Positions 43,301-51,449 of a stretch of 64,000 nucleotides of DNA are shown here, one piece after another. Numbering within the stretch: the stretch's first letter is position 1; each line of letters starts with the position of its first letter. A program made the translations under genes and the position numbers. Under the pieces are notes generated by a model. The model was not told where the DNA came from and did no database searches. It saw nothing but the letters and a program-made list of their open reading frames with translations. Source of the DNA: JAIRTY01 sp050257395 (GTDB taxonomy: Bacteria; Actinomycetota; Actinomycetes; Streptosporangiales; Streptosporangiaceae); NCBI GenBank assembly GCA_050257395.1, contig JBLMWU010000214.1, positions 1-64,000 on the forward strand, read 5' to 3'.

Positions 43301-44818
43301 TCAGCCATGGGTCACCCAGGGCATCGGCAGCTTCGCCCACCAGGTCACGAGGCTGTTGCCGCTGTTGCCCGAGGTGTCCATCAGCAGCAGGTCCTTGGTG
43401 TCGGTGAAGGTGATGTCGGGCGAGCCCTGGTACATGTACTCGACCATCCGGCCGGCCGTCGTGCTGCCGGGGCCGTACGGCGTCTCGCAGGGCGTGAACG
43501 ACGTGAACGAGTGGCAGCTGCCGGAGTCGCGGGTCGTCTTCGCGTACTTTCTCAGGAACGTGTCGTACGTGGCGTTCAGGTCACTGGTGTTGCTGAACAG
43601 GTAGTAGTCCACGAAGCCGGCCGGGATGTTGGGCACGTTGTGGCACCAGATCTCGGCGGTCTCACCGGCCGCCTGCGGCGTCTTGGTCATGCAGTTGCCC
43701 TTGGCCAGGAACGCCGCCGGGATCAGGGTCCGCAGGTGCGCGAGTGCCGCCGAGTTCGACGCCGGGCTGGAGCCCGTTGACGCGGCCGGGCTGGATGCCG
43801 CGGGCGTCGACGGCGCCGGCGCGGGCTTGTGGCTGAACGGCGGCAGCGACGCCGCCCCCGCGATGCCCAGGTAGAGCACGATCACCACGAGCACGCTGAT
43901 GCCCGTGATCAGCGGGCCGCGGGACTTGCGGGCCCGCGGCGCCGGCCCCCAGGGTGCGGGGGCCTGCGGGAAGCCCGTGTTGCCCTGGCCGCCCCAGCCC
44001 GCCGGGCCCGCGCCGGGGGCTGGCGGCTGGTTGAAGCCGGCCCCGGCAGGCGGGTTGCTGAACCGGTACCCGCCAGCGGCTGGCTGCTGGAAGGCCCCCG
44101 GGGGCTGGTTCATCGGCCCGGTCGCGGGCGCCTGGCCGGCCGGCGGCGGGCTGAACCCGCCGGGCTGCGGCGGCTGGTTGAACCCGCCGGGCGCGGGCGG
44201 CGGGGGGAACGCGCCGCCCGGCGGCTGGTTGAAGCCGGCCGGCTGCCCCGGCGCGGGGGTGGGGGCCGGGCCGGCCGCGGCGGCGGCCGCCGGCATCATG
44301 GTCGGCGCGTCCATGGGCGCGGGGGCGGGCATGGGCGCGGGAGCCGCCATCGGCTCGGGGGCCGGCATCGGCGGGGGCGGCGCCCCGCCGGCGCCCGCAG
44401 CGGCCGCGGGCATCGTGGGGGTCGGCGGTGCGGCCGCGGCCGGCCGCTGGCCTGCCGCGCCACCGCCAGCGTCAGCGGAGACCGGGTAGCCCAGCGCGCG
44501 GGCGAACTCACGCACCACCCAGGTGCACGCGGCCGGGTCCAGTGACCGGCTGTCCGCGAGCGCCCCCGCGGTCAGCCGCACGGCCGCGTCCGGGCCGACG
44601 CCGCTGGCCTGCTGCTGCAGCATGCCCACCACGTCGGCGCGGGCCGCGCTGGCGATGAGGCTCGCCTCCCGCGGCAGCTCCGGCAGCCGGTCCTCGCAGA
44701 TGCCCTCCAGGATGGTGGCATTCGAGAGAACCTTGATCCCGAAATCCGTGACGGCGGATTGCAGGACGGCCCGGGCTTCTCCCTGCGGGTCAAATGAGCG
44801 CGACAGACCATCACTCAC
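43301..44818 (-). CDS. membrane protein with adaptor-like N-domain and extracytoplasmic sensor
   Basis: 505-residue protein. The N-terminal helical domain (about residues 1-110) ends in WVVREFARALGYP, a pattern common to small adaptor-like domains fused to Hsp70, kinase and STAND-type signalling proteins. A Pro/Gly/Ala-rich linker of about 200 residues, one membrane helix (near 325-345), and a Cys-containing outside domain (LIPAAFLAKGNCM, GETAEIWCHN, DYYLFSNTSDLNATYDTF) complete it. The outside part resembles sensor domains of actinobacterial Ser/Thr kinases. GTG 44818 has GGGGAGG six bases upstream. Divergent from the TerY-P triad. Confidence 0.75.
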   Translation of the reverse strand: MSDGLSRSFDPQGEARAVLQSAVTDFGIKVLSNATILEGICEDRLPELPREASLIASAARADVVGMLQQQASGVGPDAAVRLTAGALADSRSLDPAACTWVVREFARALGYPVSADAGGGAAGQRPAAAAPPTPTMPAAAAGAGGAPPPPMPAPEPMAAPAPMPAPAPMDAPTMMPAAAAAAGPAPTPAPGQPAGFNQPPGGAFPPPPAPGGFNQPPQPGGFSPPPAGQAPATGPMNQPPGAFQQPAAGGYRFSNPPAGAGFNQPPAPGAGPAGWGGQGNTGFPQAPAPWGPAPRARKSRGPLITGISVLVVIVLYLGIAGAASLPPFSHKPAPAPSTPAASSPAASTGSSPASNSAALAHLRTLIPAAFLAKGNCMTKTPQAAGETAEIWCHNVPNIPAGFVDYYLFSNTSDLNATYDTFLRKYAKTTRDSGSCHSFTSFTPCETPYGPGSTTAGRMVEYMYQGSPDITFTDTKDLLLMDTSGNSGNSLVTWWAKLPMPWVTHG

Positions 44819-45083
44819 AATGGACCTCCCCAATGGCGCTGACCGGCCTGCCGCCGATCCTGTTCCCCCCGGCCCCCTAGCGCCGAGAGTCGGATTGTAG
44901 CGGGTGCCGGTTATCGCCGGGTAGGCGCGCGAGCGCCAGATGGCTATGCTGTGTCCGCTGGTGACGGCGCGTTCGCCAGCGGGAGTCAGGAACGGCGGGG
45001 AGGGGGCTGCCGATGTCCGCGGAGTGTCGCCCCTCGGTGACTCGCCGTAACAGCGTGGGTGGCCGGCAGACAGGAACGGCGCA

Positions 45084-45806
45084 ATGACTGCGAGTGTGAC
45101 CGTCATGCCCGGCGGCGGAATTTCCCAGCGGCCGCTGCATTTCTTCATCCTCGCCGACTGCTCGGGGTCGATGAAAGCAAATGGGAAGATGCAGGCCCTG
45201 AACTTCGCCATTGCCAGCATGCTCCCCCACCTGGCCGCCTGGGAAAAAGATCAGGAGCAGGCGCAGGTGCTGCTGCGCGCCATCGCCTTCGCCGACCGGG
45301 CGGAATGGCACATCGCCGATCCGGTGCCGGTCGCCGCGGCCCGCTGGACGGCGCTGCAGCCGGTGGACAAGGGACTCACCTACATGGGCAGCGCGTTCCG
45401 CCTCGCCGCCGAGGCGCTGGCGCCCGGGCGGCTGGAGACCCGCGCGCTGCGCCCGGTGATCCTGCTGATCACCGACGGCAAGCCGACCGATCCTGACGAG
45501 TTCGAGTCAGGGCTGCGGGCGCTGTTCGCCTGCCGGGCCGGCAAGGCCGCGATCCGGGTGGCGGTGGCCATCGGCCGCGGCGCCAACTCCGAGTACCTGG
45601 CCCGGTTCATCAACGACCCGGCGGTGCCGGTGCTGGTGGCGGACAGCGTGGAGCAGATCACCGAGCAGCTGATGACCGCCTCGCTGGCCGTGTCCCGGCT
45701 GTCAGAGGTCGGCGCGGACCGCGGCGCGGTCCTCAGCCGGCTGATGCCGCCGCTGCCAGCGGCGGCGGCCACGCCGGAAACTGTTGACGGGGACACGATT
45801 GTCTGA
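45084..45806 (+). CDS. terY: TerY-like von Willebrand A domain protein
   Basis: 240-residue vWA protein with an intact MIDAS: D-x-S-x-S at Asp25 (DCSGSM), a Thr in the KGLTYMGSA loop and Asp in LITDGKPTD. The sequence and length fit TerY, the vWA member of the TerY-P signalling triad. No signal peptide, so it is cytoplasmic. It overlaps the following PP2C gene by 8 bases. It probably acts as a metal-dependent adaptor that brings phosphatase, kinase and target together. Confidence 0.85.
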   Translation: MTASVTVMPGGGISQRPLHFFILADCSGSMKANGKMQALNFAIASMLPHLAAWEKDQEQAQVLLRAIAFADRAEWHIADPVPVAAARWTALQPVDKGLTYMGSAFRLAAEALAPGRLETRALRPVILLITDGKPTDPDEFESGLRALFACRAGKAAIRVAVAIGRGANSEYLARFINDPAVPVLVADSVEQITEQLMTASLAVSRLSEVGADRGAVLSRLMPPLPAAAATPETVDGDTIV

Positions 45807-46704
45807 GGTAGGGCCGCCGGCCGGCGGCATGACCCCGCGCTGGCGGGTGCTGCTCGCCACCGCCCTGGGCGCGGCACACGAAGCGGCAGGGCGCCCGCTG
45901 CAGGACGCCATCGCCCGGGCGGGTGACCCGGCCGGCGGCCCGCTGGCGGTCGCCGTGGCCGACGGCCACGGGCACCCGCGGCACGCCCGCAGCGCCCGCG
46001 GCGCGGCGCTCGCGGTCTCGGTGGCCACCACCGCCGCGGTGGAGCACGGCAGCCAGCTCGCTGCCGCCCCGACCGCCGCGGCGGCCTGCGAGATCGCACA
46101 GGCCAGCGTGGTTCCCGCGCTGATCGGCCGGTGGCGCGACGCGGTGGACGGGGACCTGGCGGACCATCCGGTGGAGGCCGCCGAGACGGCCCGGCTGCAG
46201 CCCGGTGACGAGCACGTGGTGCTGTACGGGACCACCCTGCTGCTGGCGGTCGCCGCCTATCCCTGGCTGGTGCTGTGCCAGATCGGCGACGGCGACATCG
46301 TGGTGGTGGACCGCGCCGGGCAGGCCGGCCTGCCCGTGCCGGGCGACAGCCGGCTGGACGGCTGGCGGACGACCAGCCTGTGCGAGGCCGATGCCCGGGA
46401 CTCCTTCCGGTGCGGCACGGTGGACCTCGGCCGGCAGCAGGTGGCCGCGATCCTGCTGGCCACCGACGGCTACGGCAACGCCCAGGCGGCGGACCCGTGG
46501 CAGCAGCCGGTAGGCGCCGACCTGGTCGCCTTCGCCAGGGAGCGCGGCATCGCCTGGATGCGCGAGCAGCTGCCGCTGTGGGTGAGCATGTGCGCCTCGG
46601 CTGAGGGCAGCGGCGACGACACCGCCGTCGCGCTGCTGCTGGCCGAGGACATCCTGAAAGTGCCGACCGTGCCAATGGAGGATCCGGGGCTGAGCCGGCT
46701 ATGA
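45799..46704 (+). CDS. PP2C-type Ser/Thr phosphatase
   Basis: 301-residue PP2C with the metal-binding Asp55 in ADGHGH, GTTLLLAVA, QIGDGDIVVVD, LLATDGYGN and the last motif GDDTAVALLL. Everything needed for a two-metal phosphatase is present. The start codon is uncertain: TTG 45799 has GGGGA at good spacing, TTG 45784 and ATG 45829 are alternatives. Its stop overlaps the kinase start by 4 bases, a tight vWA-phosphatase-kinase operon. Confidence 0.83.
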   Translation: MSEVGPPAGGMTPRWRVLLATALGAAHEAAGRPLQDAIARAGDPAGGPLAVAVADGHGHPRHARSARGAALAVSVATTAAVEHGSQLAAAPTAAAACEIAQASVVPALIGRWRDAVDGDLADHPVEAAETARLQPGDEHVVLYGTTLLLAVAAYPWLVLCQIGDGDIVVVDRAGQAGLPVPGDSRLDGWRTTSLCEADARDSFRCGTVDLGRQQVAAILLATDGYGNAQAADPWQQPVGADLVAFARERGIAWMREQLPLWVSMCASAEGSGDDTAVALLLAEDILKVPTVPMEDPGLSRL

Positions 46705-48041
46705 CCACTGTCCAGGGGCTGTTCCCGGCCGTCGGGGACGTCGTGCGGATGGCGCGGGCCGGCAACCCGATCCGGCTCGAGGCGCGGGTGGCCGAGGGCG
46801 GCCAGGGCGTGGTCTACCGGGGGACGTCGGAGGGCAACACCCGGGTGGCCGTCAAGTGGTACCGGCCGGGCCCGCTCACCGACCGCCAGCAGGCGGCCAT
46901 CGAGCAGCTCACCCTGCACCGCCGCCCGCACGACGCGTTCGCCTGGCCGATCGACATGGTGACCTGCGAGCGCGCCCGCGGCTTCGGCTACGTGATGCCC
47001 TGGGTGCCGGAGCGGTTCGGCTCCCTGGTGGAGCTGCTCCGGGCTCCCGAGCAGCCGCCGTTCCGGGTGATCGTGTCGATCGCCCGCCAGCTCGTGGACG
47101 CGTTCGCCGCCCTGCACGCGAGCGGGCTGTGCTACCGGGACATCAACTTCGGGAACCTGCTCGTCGACCCCGAGCGGCCCGAGGTGATCATCGTCGACAA
47201 CGACAACGTCGGCACCGAGGGCGGCGACGTCTTCGTCCGCGGCACGCTGCGGTTCATGGCGCCGGAGATCATCACCGGGCAGGCCGACCCCTCGACCGTC
47301 AGCGACCTGCACTCGCTGGCCGTGTTCCTGTTCTTCCTGCTGGTGCACGGCCACCCGCTGGAAGGGCGCCGGGTGCGCGTCTCCTACACCTGGCAGGATG
47401 ACGGCCACGTGTCCGAGACCACGCTGGCCATGCAGCATTTCGGGCTGAACCCGTGCTTCGTGTTCGACCCCGGCGACAATTCGAACCTGCCCGAGCCGGG
47501 CGACCCGATGCTGATCTGGTGGCCGATCTACCCCACCTTCATCCAGGCCCTGTTCACCCGGGCGTTCACCACCGGGCTCAAGGACGCCTCCCTCAGCGGG
47601 CGGATCACCGAGGGGGAATGGCGGCGCGCCCTGGCCCGCCTGCACGACTGCGTGTCGGTGTGCCCGTGCACCGCCGCGGTGTTCTGGGACCCGGCGAACC
47701 CGCGCATCAGGTGCTGGAACTGCGGGGCGACGGTGGCGGCGCCGCCGGTGCTGGAGATCGCGGGCCACTCGCTGGCCCTGTCCGAAGGTGCCGTCCTCAC
47801 CCGCAACCACCTCTCCCGCGGCAGCGACTACCTGACCCCGATCGGGCTGGTGGAGCGGCATCCGCGGCAGCCGGAGCAGGTGGTCCTGCGCAACGTCAGC
47901 GACGCGCCCTGGACCGTTGAACCGGACGGCGAGGGAGTCAAGAGCGTGGCGCCCGGCCAGCGGCTGGGGGTGCGGCCGATGACCATCCGGTTCGGGACTG
48001 TCCGCGGGGCGATCAGGGTTCCCGGCGCTGACCATCAGTGA
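46701..48041 (+). CDS. TerY-P type protein kinase with zinc ribbon
   Basis: 446-residue soluble kinase: glycine loop AEGGQGVVY, Lys in VAVKWY, catalytic loop CYRDINFGN (Asp147; Tyr replaces the His of HRD), IVDNDN in place of DFG and a MAPE motif. After the catalytic domain (about 300 residues) comes a zinc ribbon (CPC...CWNC, about 328-347) and a beta-rich tail that may recognise partners. This is the usual layout of the kinase in TerY-P triads. No membrane helix, so signals must come through other proteins. Confidence 0.85.
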   Translation: MTTVQGLFPAVGDVVRMARAGNPIRLEARVAEGGQGVVYRGTSEGNTRVAVKWYRPGPLTDRQQAAIEQLTLHRRPHDAFAWPIDMVTCERARGFGYVMPWVPERFGSLVELLRAPEQPPFRVIVSIARQLVDAFAALHASGLCYRDINFGNLLVDPERPEVIIVDNDNVGTEGGDVFVRGTLRFMAPEIITGQADPSTVSDLHSLAVFLFFLLVHGHPLEGRRVRVSYTWQDDGHVSETTLAMQHFGLNPCFVFDPGDNSNLPEPGDPMLIWWPIYPTFIQALFTRAFTTGLKDASLSGRITEGEWRRALARLHDCVSVCPCTAAVFWDPANPRIRCWNCGATVAAPPVLEIAGHSLALSEGAVLTRNHLSRGSDYLTPIGLVERHPRQPEQVVLRNVSDAPWTVEPDGEGVKSVAPGQRLGVRPMTIRFGTVRGAIRVPGADHQ

Positions 48042-48160
48042 CCGGGTGAACTGTTCCGTTTGCCGGTATTCCGCTGCCATAATGCGGCTACCGCCGCGCC
48101 GGGGCGGCCGCTATCCGGGCCGCCCGCCGGCCGGCTCGCGGGGGGAAGGCGGGAAAGCCC

Positions 48161-49678
48161 GTGAACGAGCTTGTCGTCCGGCACGGCGGCCAGCAGGTGG
48201 GCCTGGTGCCTGGTCAGGCGGCCATCATCGGCCGGGGTGCCGGCAGCATCCTGCGGGTCGATGACCCCCGGGTCTCCCGCGAGCACATCCGGCTGAGCTA
48301 CGGCCCGCAGGGCTGGCTGCTGGAGAGCGTGGGCCGCAGCGGCACCTACCTCGCTGGCCAGCCGGTCACCCGGCTGGCGCTCAGCCAGCCGGTGGAGGTC
48401 ACCCTGGCGCAGGCGGACGGCCCGCTGCTGCGCTTCGAGCCGGCCGGCGTCCCGGTGGCGGCCCCCGCCCCGCCGGCCCCCGGGGCCCAGCTGCCGCAGC
48501 CCGCGGCCGCCCAGGCGGCACCTGCTCCCCCGCCAGCCCCGGCGGCGCCGGTCCCGCAGGCAGCCCCGCCCGGCTATGGGGCGCCCGCGGGCCAGGTTCC
48601 CTACGGGATGGTGCCGGGCCAGCCCGGCCAGCCCGGCTACCCCGGCCAGCCGCCGCCCGGGGCCGGCTTCGGCGCGCCGCTCACGCCCGGCGGCATGCCC
48701 GGCCCCCGGCCGGCCGACCTGGCGGGCGGCAACATCTTCACCGCGCTGCGGATGCTGGTCCCCATCGCGTCCTGGGTCCGGGACCCGGCGTTCCGCCAGT
48801 GGTACCGGCTGCTGGTGGCGGTGTACGCGCTGGCGCCGGTGGTCATGCTGGTCGAGCTGCAGCACACCACCAGCCTGACCACGCTCGGCTGGGTGTACTG
48901 CCTGTACGTGGCGCCGCTGTGGGCCCTGGTCTTCTGGTTCCTCATCCGGCCCGGGCCGCTGGGCCGCCGGGAGATCGTGCTCACCGCGATCTTCGTGGTC
49001 GCCGAGGTGATCCTCATCCCGGTGCTGACCCTGCCCTGGGAGAACGCCCTCGCCCCGGCCAACAGCAGCCACAACCCGTTCTCCTGGACCTACGGGGTCG
49101 GCCTGGCCGAGGAGTTCACCAAGGCGCTGCCGGTGCTGGTGGCCGCGATCGTGCTGGTGGCCCGCAAGACCAAACTCGACGTGCGGATGTGGATGTTCCT
49201 CGCGTGCCTGTCCGGGCTGATGTTCGGGGTGTACGAGGCTTCGGTGGTGTATGTCCCGCTGGACGTGCAGACGGTCGCGCACGGCTTCGCGTTCGGCATC
49301 CCGGAATTCGTCGAACGGGTCTTCCTCGACGGGCTGCAGCACGCGCTGTGGGCCGGCATCGCCGGGTTCTTCATCGGCCTGGGCGCGAACTACCACCGCC
49401 AGCGCATCCCGCTGTGGATCTTCGGCCTGGCGCTGCCCTCGGTGCTGCACGGCCTTAACGACTGGGCCACCACCGGGGTGTTCGGGCACAACCTGTGGCC
49501 GTGGATCGCCATCCAGGCGTTCTCGGTGTTCCTCTTCCTCGGCTACACCGCCTCCGCGGCGTCGATCGAGCGGGAGGTGCGGCACACCCCGATGTTCCGC
49601 GGCGACTCCATGATCTTCGACGCGTCCCGGCTGCTCCCGCCGCCGGGCGGTCCTCAGGTCCCGCGCGGGCAGGGGTAG
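48161..49678 (+). CDS. FHA-PrsW intramembrane metalloprotease fusion
   Basis: 505-residue protein. An N-terminal FHA domain (about 1-95: IIGRGAGSILRVDDPRVSREH...SGTYL) binds phosphothreonine. A Pro/Gly-rich linker (about 105-185) leads to a membrane protease of PrsW type with about eight helices, EEFTK (Glu317/318), a FLDGLQHALWAGIAG helix and HGLND metal motif. PrsW proteases perform site-1 cleavage of anti-sigma factors or other membrane proteins. Its place 119 bases after the kinase suggests phosphorylation gates proteolysis. Its 3' end overlaps the convergent GH114 gene by 25 bases. Confidence 0.85.
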   Translation: MNELVVRHGGQQVGLVPGQAAIIGRGAGSILRVDDPRVSREHIRLSYGPQGWLLESVGRSGTYLAGQPVTRLALSQPVEVTLAQADGPLLRFEPAGVPVAAPAPPAPGAQLPQPAAAQAAPAPPPAPAAPVPQAAPPGYGAPAGQVPYGMVPGQPGQPGYPGQPPPGAGFGAPLTPGGMPGPRPADLAGGNIFTALRMLVPIASWVRDPAFRQWYRLLVAVYALAPVVMLVELQHTTSLTTLGWVYCLYVAPLWALVFWFLIRPGPLGRREIVLTAIFVVAEVILIPVLTLPWENALAPANSSHNPFSWTYGVGLAEEFTKALPVLVAAIVLVARKTKLDVRMWMFLACLSGLMFGVYEASVVYVPLDVQTVAHGFAFGIPEFVERVFLDGLQHALWAGIAGFFIGLGANYHRQRIPLWIFGLALPSVLHGLNDWATTGVFGHNLWPWIAIQAFSVFLFLGYTASAASIEREVRHTPMFRGDSMIFDASRLLPPPGGPQVPRGQG

Positions 49679-51426
49679 AACGCCGAGCCGTCCAGGTTGA
49701 CGTTCAGCTTGAGCGCGGCGAAGCCGTCCGCCGGGGCATAGACGGCATGGCAGAACGAACTGAACCGGTGCTGGCCCCGGCAGCGCTGGCCGGGGTCGCA
49801 CACGTAGCGGTCGGCCCCGTACTCGGCCTCGCCGGCCCACTTGCCGGTGGGCTGACGGCGGGTCACGTCGGCGGTGAAGGCGTCCCAGCCGCACGGGGTG
49901 CGGCCGCGCAGGCCGGTGCAGGTGATCCCGTACTGGCGGCTGCCGCGGAACTGCGCGGCGAAGCAGGCGTGATTGAGGTAGCACTCCTCGACCACGGCGC
50001 CGTCCGTGTAGCGGCGTCCCCACCAGGACAGGTAGGGCGAGTTCTTCCACAGGGCGGTCATCCCGTAGCGGTGCACCTCGTTGAAGGCGTAGGCGAGGAA
50101 GTTCTGCGCGTCACCGGGGGTCAGCATGAACCCGGTGGTGGACGGCGGGTCGAAGCTGTCGATGTCGTCCAGCTCGACCGCGTCGAAGCCCTTGCGCGCG
50201 CACATCGCGATGCGCTCGCGCAGCATCGGCGCCAGCGCGCCCAGCTGCCGGAAGTCGACCCAGCGCTCCTCCGGGTAGCCGTAGTAGACCTTGCCGAGCG
50301 CGGCGGCCGGGAACCAGCGGCCCCGCGGTGACGGGCTCGCGTCGGGCCGGTAGTCCTCCCAGGCCAGGTCCAGGTAGCAGACCGCCCGCGGGTGCGCGAT
50401 GGTGCTGGCCTGCCAGCTGGTGCGGATCGCGCGGACCTGCGCCGCGGTGGTCAGGAAGCCGTCCACGTCGTACATGTCCACCGCGCGCCTGCCGGTCCGC
50501 TGCAGCGGGGTGACCCGGCCGATCTGCCAGTCCCACCGCATCGGGCGGCGGCCCGCGGCCCCGCGGGAGGCGGCCAGGTGCGGCGGGTACCAGCACGGGT
50601 GCTGGCGCGCGGCCAGGCAGGCCACCGGCGCGGGCAGCGGCACCACGTCCCAGCCGAACCGGATCACGCTGGCGCCCGCGTGGTCGGCGGTGAGCACCGC
50701 GACCTGGTGCCGGCCGGGCCGCAGCGGGCCGGTGTAGAAGGTGCGCGCGGCAGGCAGCGCGTGCCACGGCCCGCCGTCGATCCGGAACCGCTGCCGCGGC
50801 TGCCCGTCCGCGGCGTTGTAGTGCGGGGCGGTGACCTGGAAGTATTCCTCCGCCGACGCGGTGCGCCGCTCGGGGGTGCCGTTGATGAACGCCGCGGCGG
50901 GCCGCTGGTGCGCCGGGTACGCCAGCACCCGCACCGCGCCGAGGCGGCTGACCGAGCGGCGGACGACCCGGAACGTGAACGTGGCCGGCCGGGTCTCGAC
51001 CACCTCGGCGGCGGTCTCGGTGAGCCGCAGCCGCCGGCCGGTGTCGCTGTGCGCCACCCGGTGGCGGGCGGCGGCGAAGGGGGTGACGGGCGAGTCCGCC
51101 GCGGTCACGCAGTGCGTGCCGTCAGCCCGGCAGCTCTGCCACGCGTAGCCGACCTCGAAGGTGAGCAGCCGCATCCCATGCGGCAGCCGCGGCACCCGCC
51201 AGGCCAGCCCGGTCGCGGCCACCATCGCGCCGTCGCGCGGGCGGCCGTTGATCCGCAGGCTGCCCCGCGGCGCCGGCGGCGGGACCGGCTGGCCGGCCGT
51301 GGCGGCGGGTGCCGCCCGCGGCGGGTCAGCCGCGGCGCCGGCGGCCGGCGGGGCCAGCCCCAGCAGCGCCGCGGCCGCGGTGAGGCCGGCCAGCCGGCCG
51401 GCCCAGGCGGGCAGGGCTGCGGGCAT
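49654..51426 (-). CDS. secreted GH114 endo-alpha-1,4-polygalactosaminidase-like enzyme
   Basis: 590-residue exported hydrolase. A signal peptide (about 1-31) and an N-terminal beta-rich region of about 270 residues precede a GH114 TIM-barrel: YDVDGF, RAVCYLDLAWEDYRPD (Asp353) and GFDAVELDDIDSF (Glu418). GH114 enzymes cut alpha-1,4-linked galactosamine polymers such as deacetylated galactosaminogalactan of moulds. ATG with GGAGGTGG upstream. Downstream of GH4 by 23 bases and next to a galactosamine-type catabolic set, which supports the substrate. Confidence 0.78.
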   Translation of the reverse strand: MPAALPAWAGRLAGLTAAAALLGLAPPAAGAAADPPRAAPAATAGQPVPPPAPRGSLRINGRPRDGAMVAATGLAWRVPRLPHGMRLLTFEVGYAWQSCRADGTHCVTAADSPVTPFAAARHRVAHSDTGRRLRLTETAAEVVETRPATFTFRVVRRSVSRLGAVRVLAYPAHQRPAAAFINGTPERRTASAEEYFQVTAPHYNAADGQPRQRFRIDGGPWHALPAARTFYTGPLRPGRHQVAVLTADHAGASVIRFGWDVVPLPAPVACLAARQHPCWYPPHLAASRGAAGRRPMRWDWQIGRVTPLQRTGRRAVDMYDVDGFLTTAAQVRAIRTSWQASTIAHPRAVCYLDLAWEDYRPDASPSPRGRWFPAAALGKVYYGYPEERWVDFRQLGALAPMLRERIAMCARKGFDAVELDDIDSFDPPSTTGFMLTPGDAQNFLAYAFNEVHRYGMTALWKNSPYLSWWGRRYTDGAVVEECYLNHACFAAQFRGSRQYGITCTGLRGRTPCGWDAFTADVTRRQPTGKWAGEAEYGADRYVCDPGQRCRGQHRFSSFCHAVYAPADGFAALKLNVNLDGSAFYPCPRGT

Positions 51427-51449
51427 GGCCGTCCACCTCCGCGGCAGGG

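Noticed and set aside
45084..48041. Full tellurite-resistance operon
   Set aside because: Only the TerY-type vWA, phosphatase and kinase are present; no TerB, TerC, TerD or TerZ-like genes are seen in the window.
48035..50050. 671-codon minus-strand frame opposite FHA-PrsW
   Set aside because: Crosses two convergent genes and shows only low-complexity Arg/Gly/His sequence.
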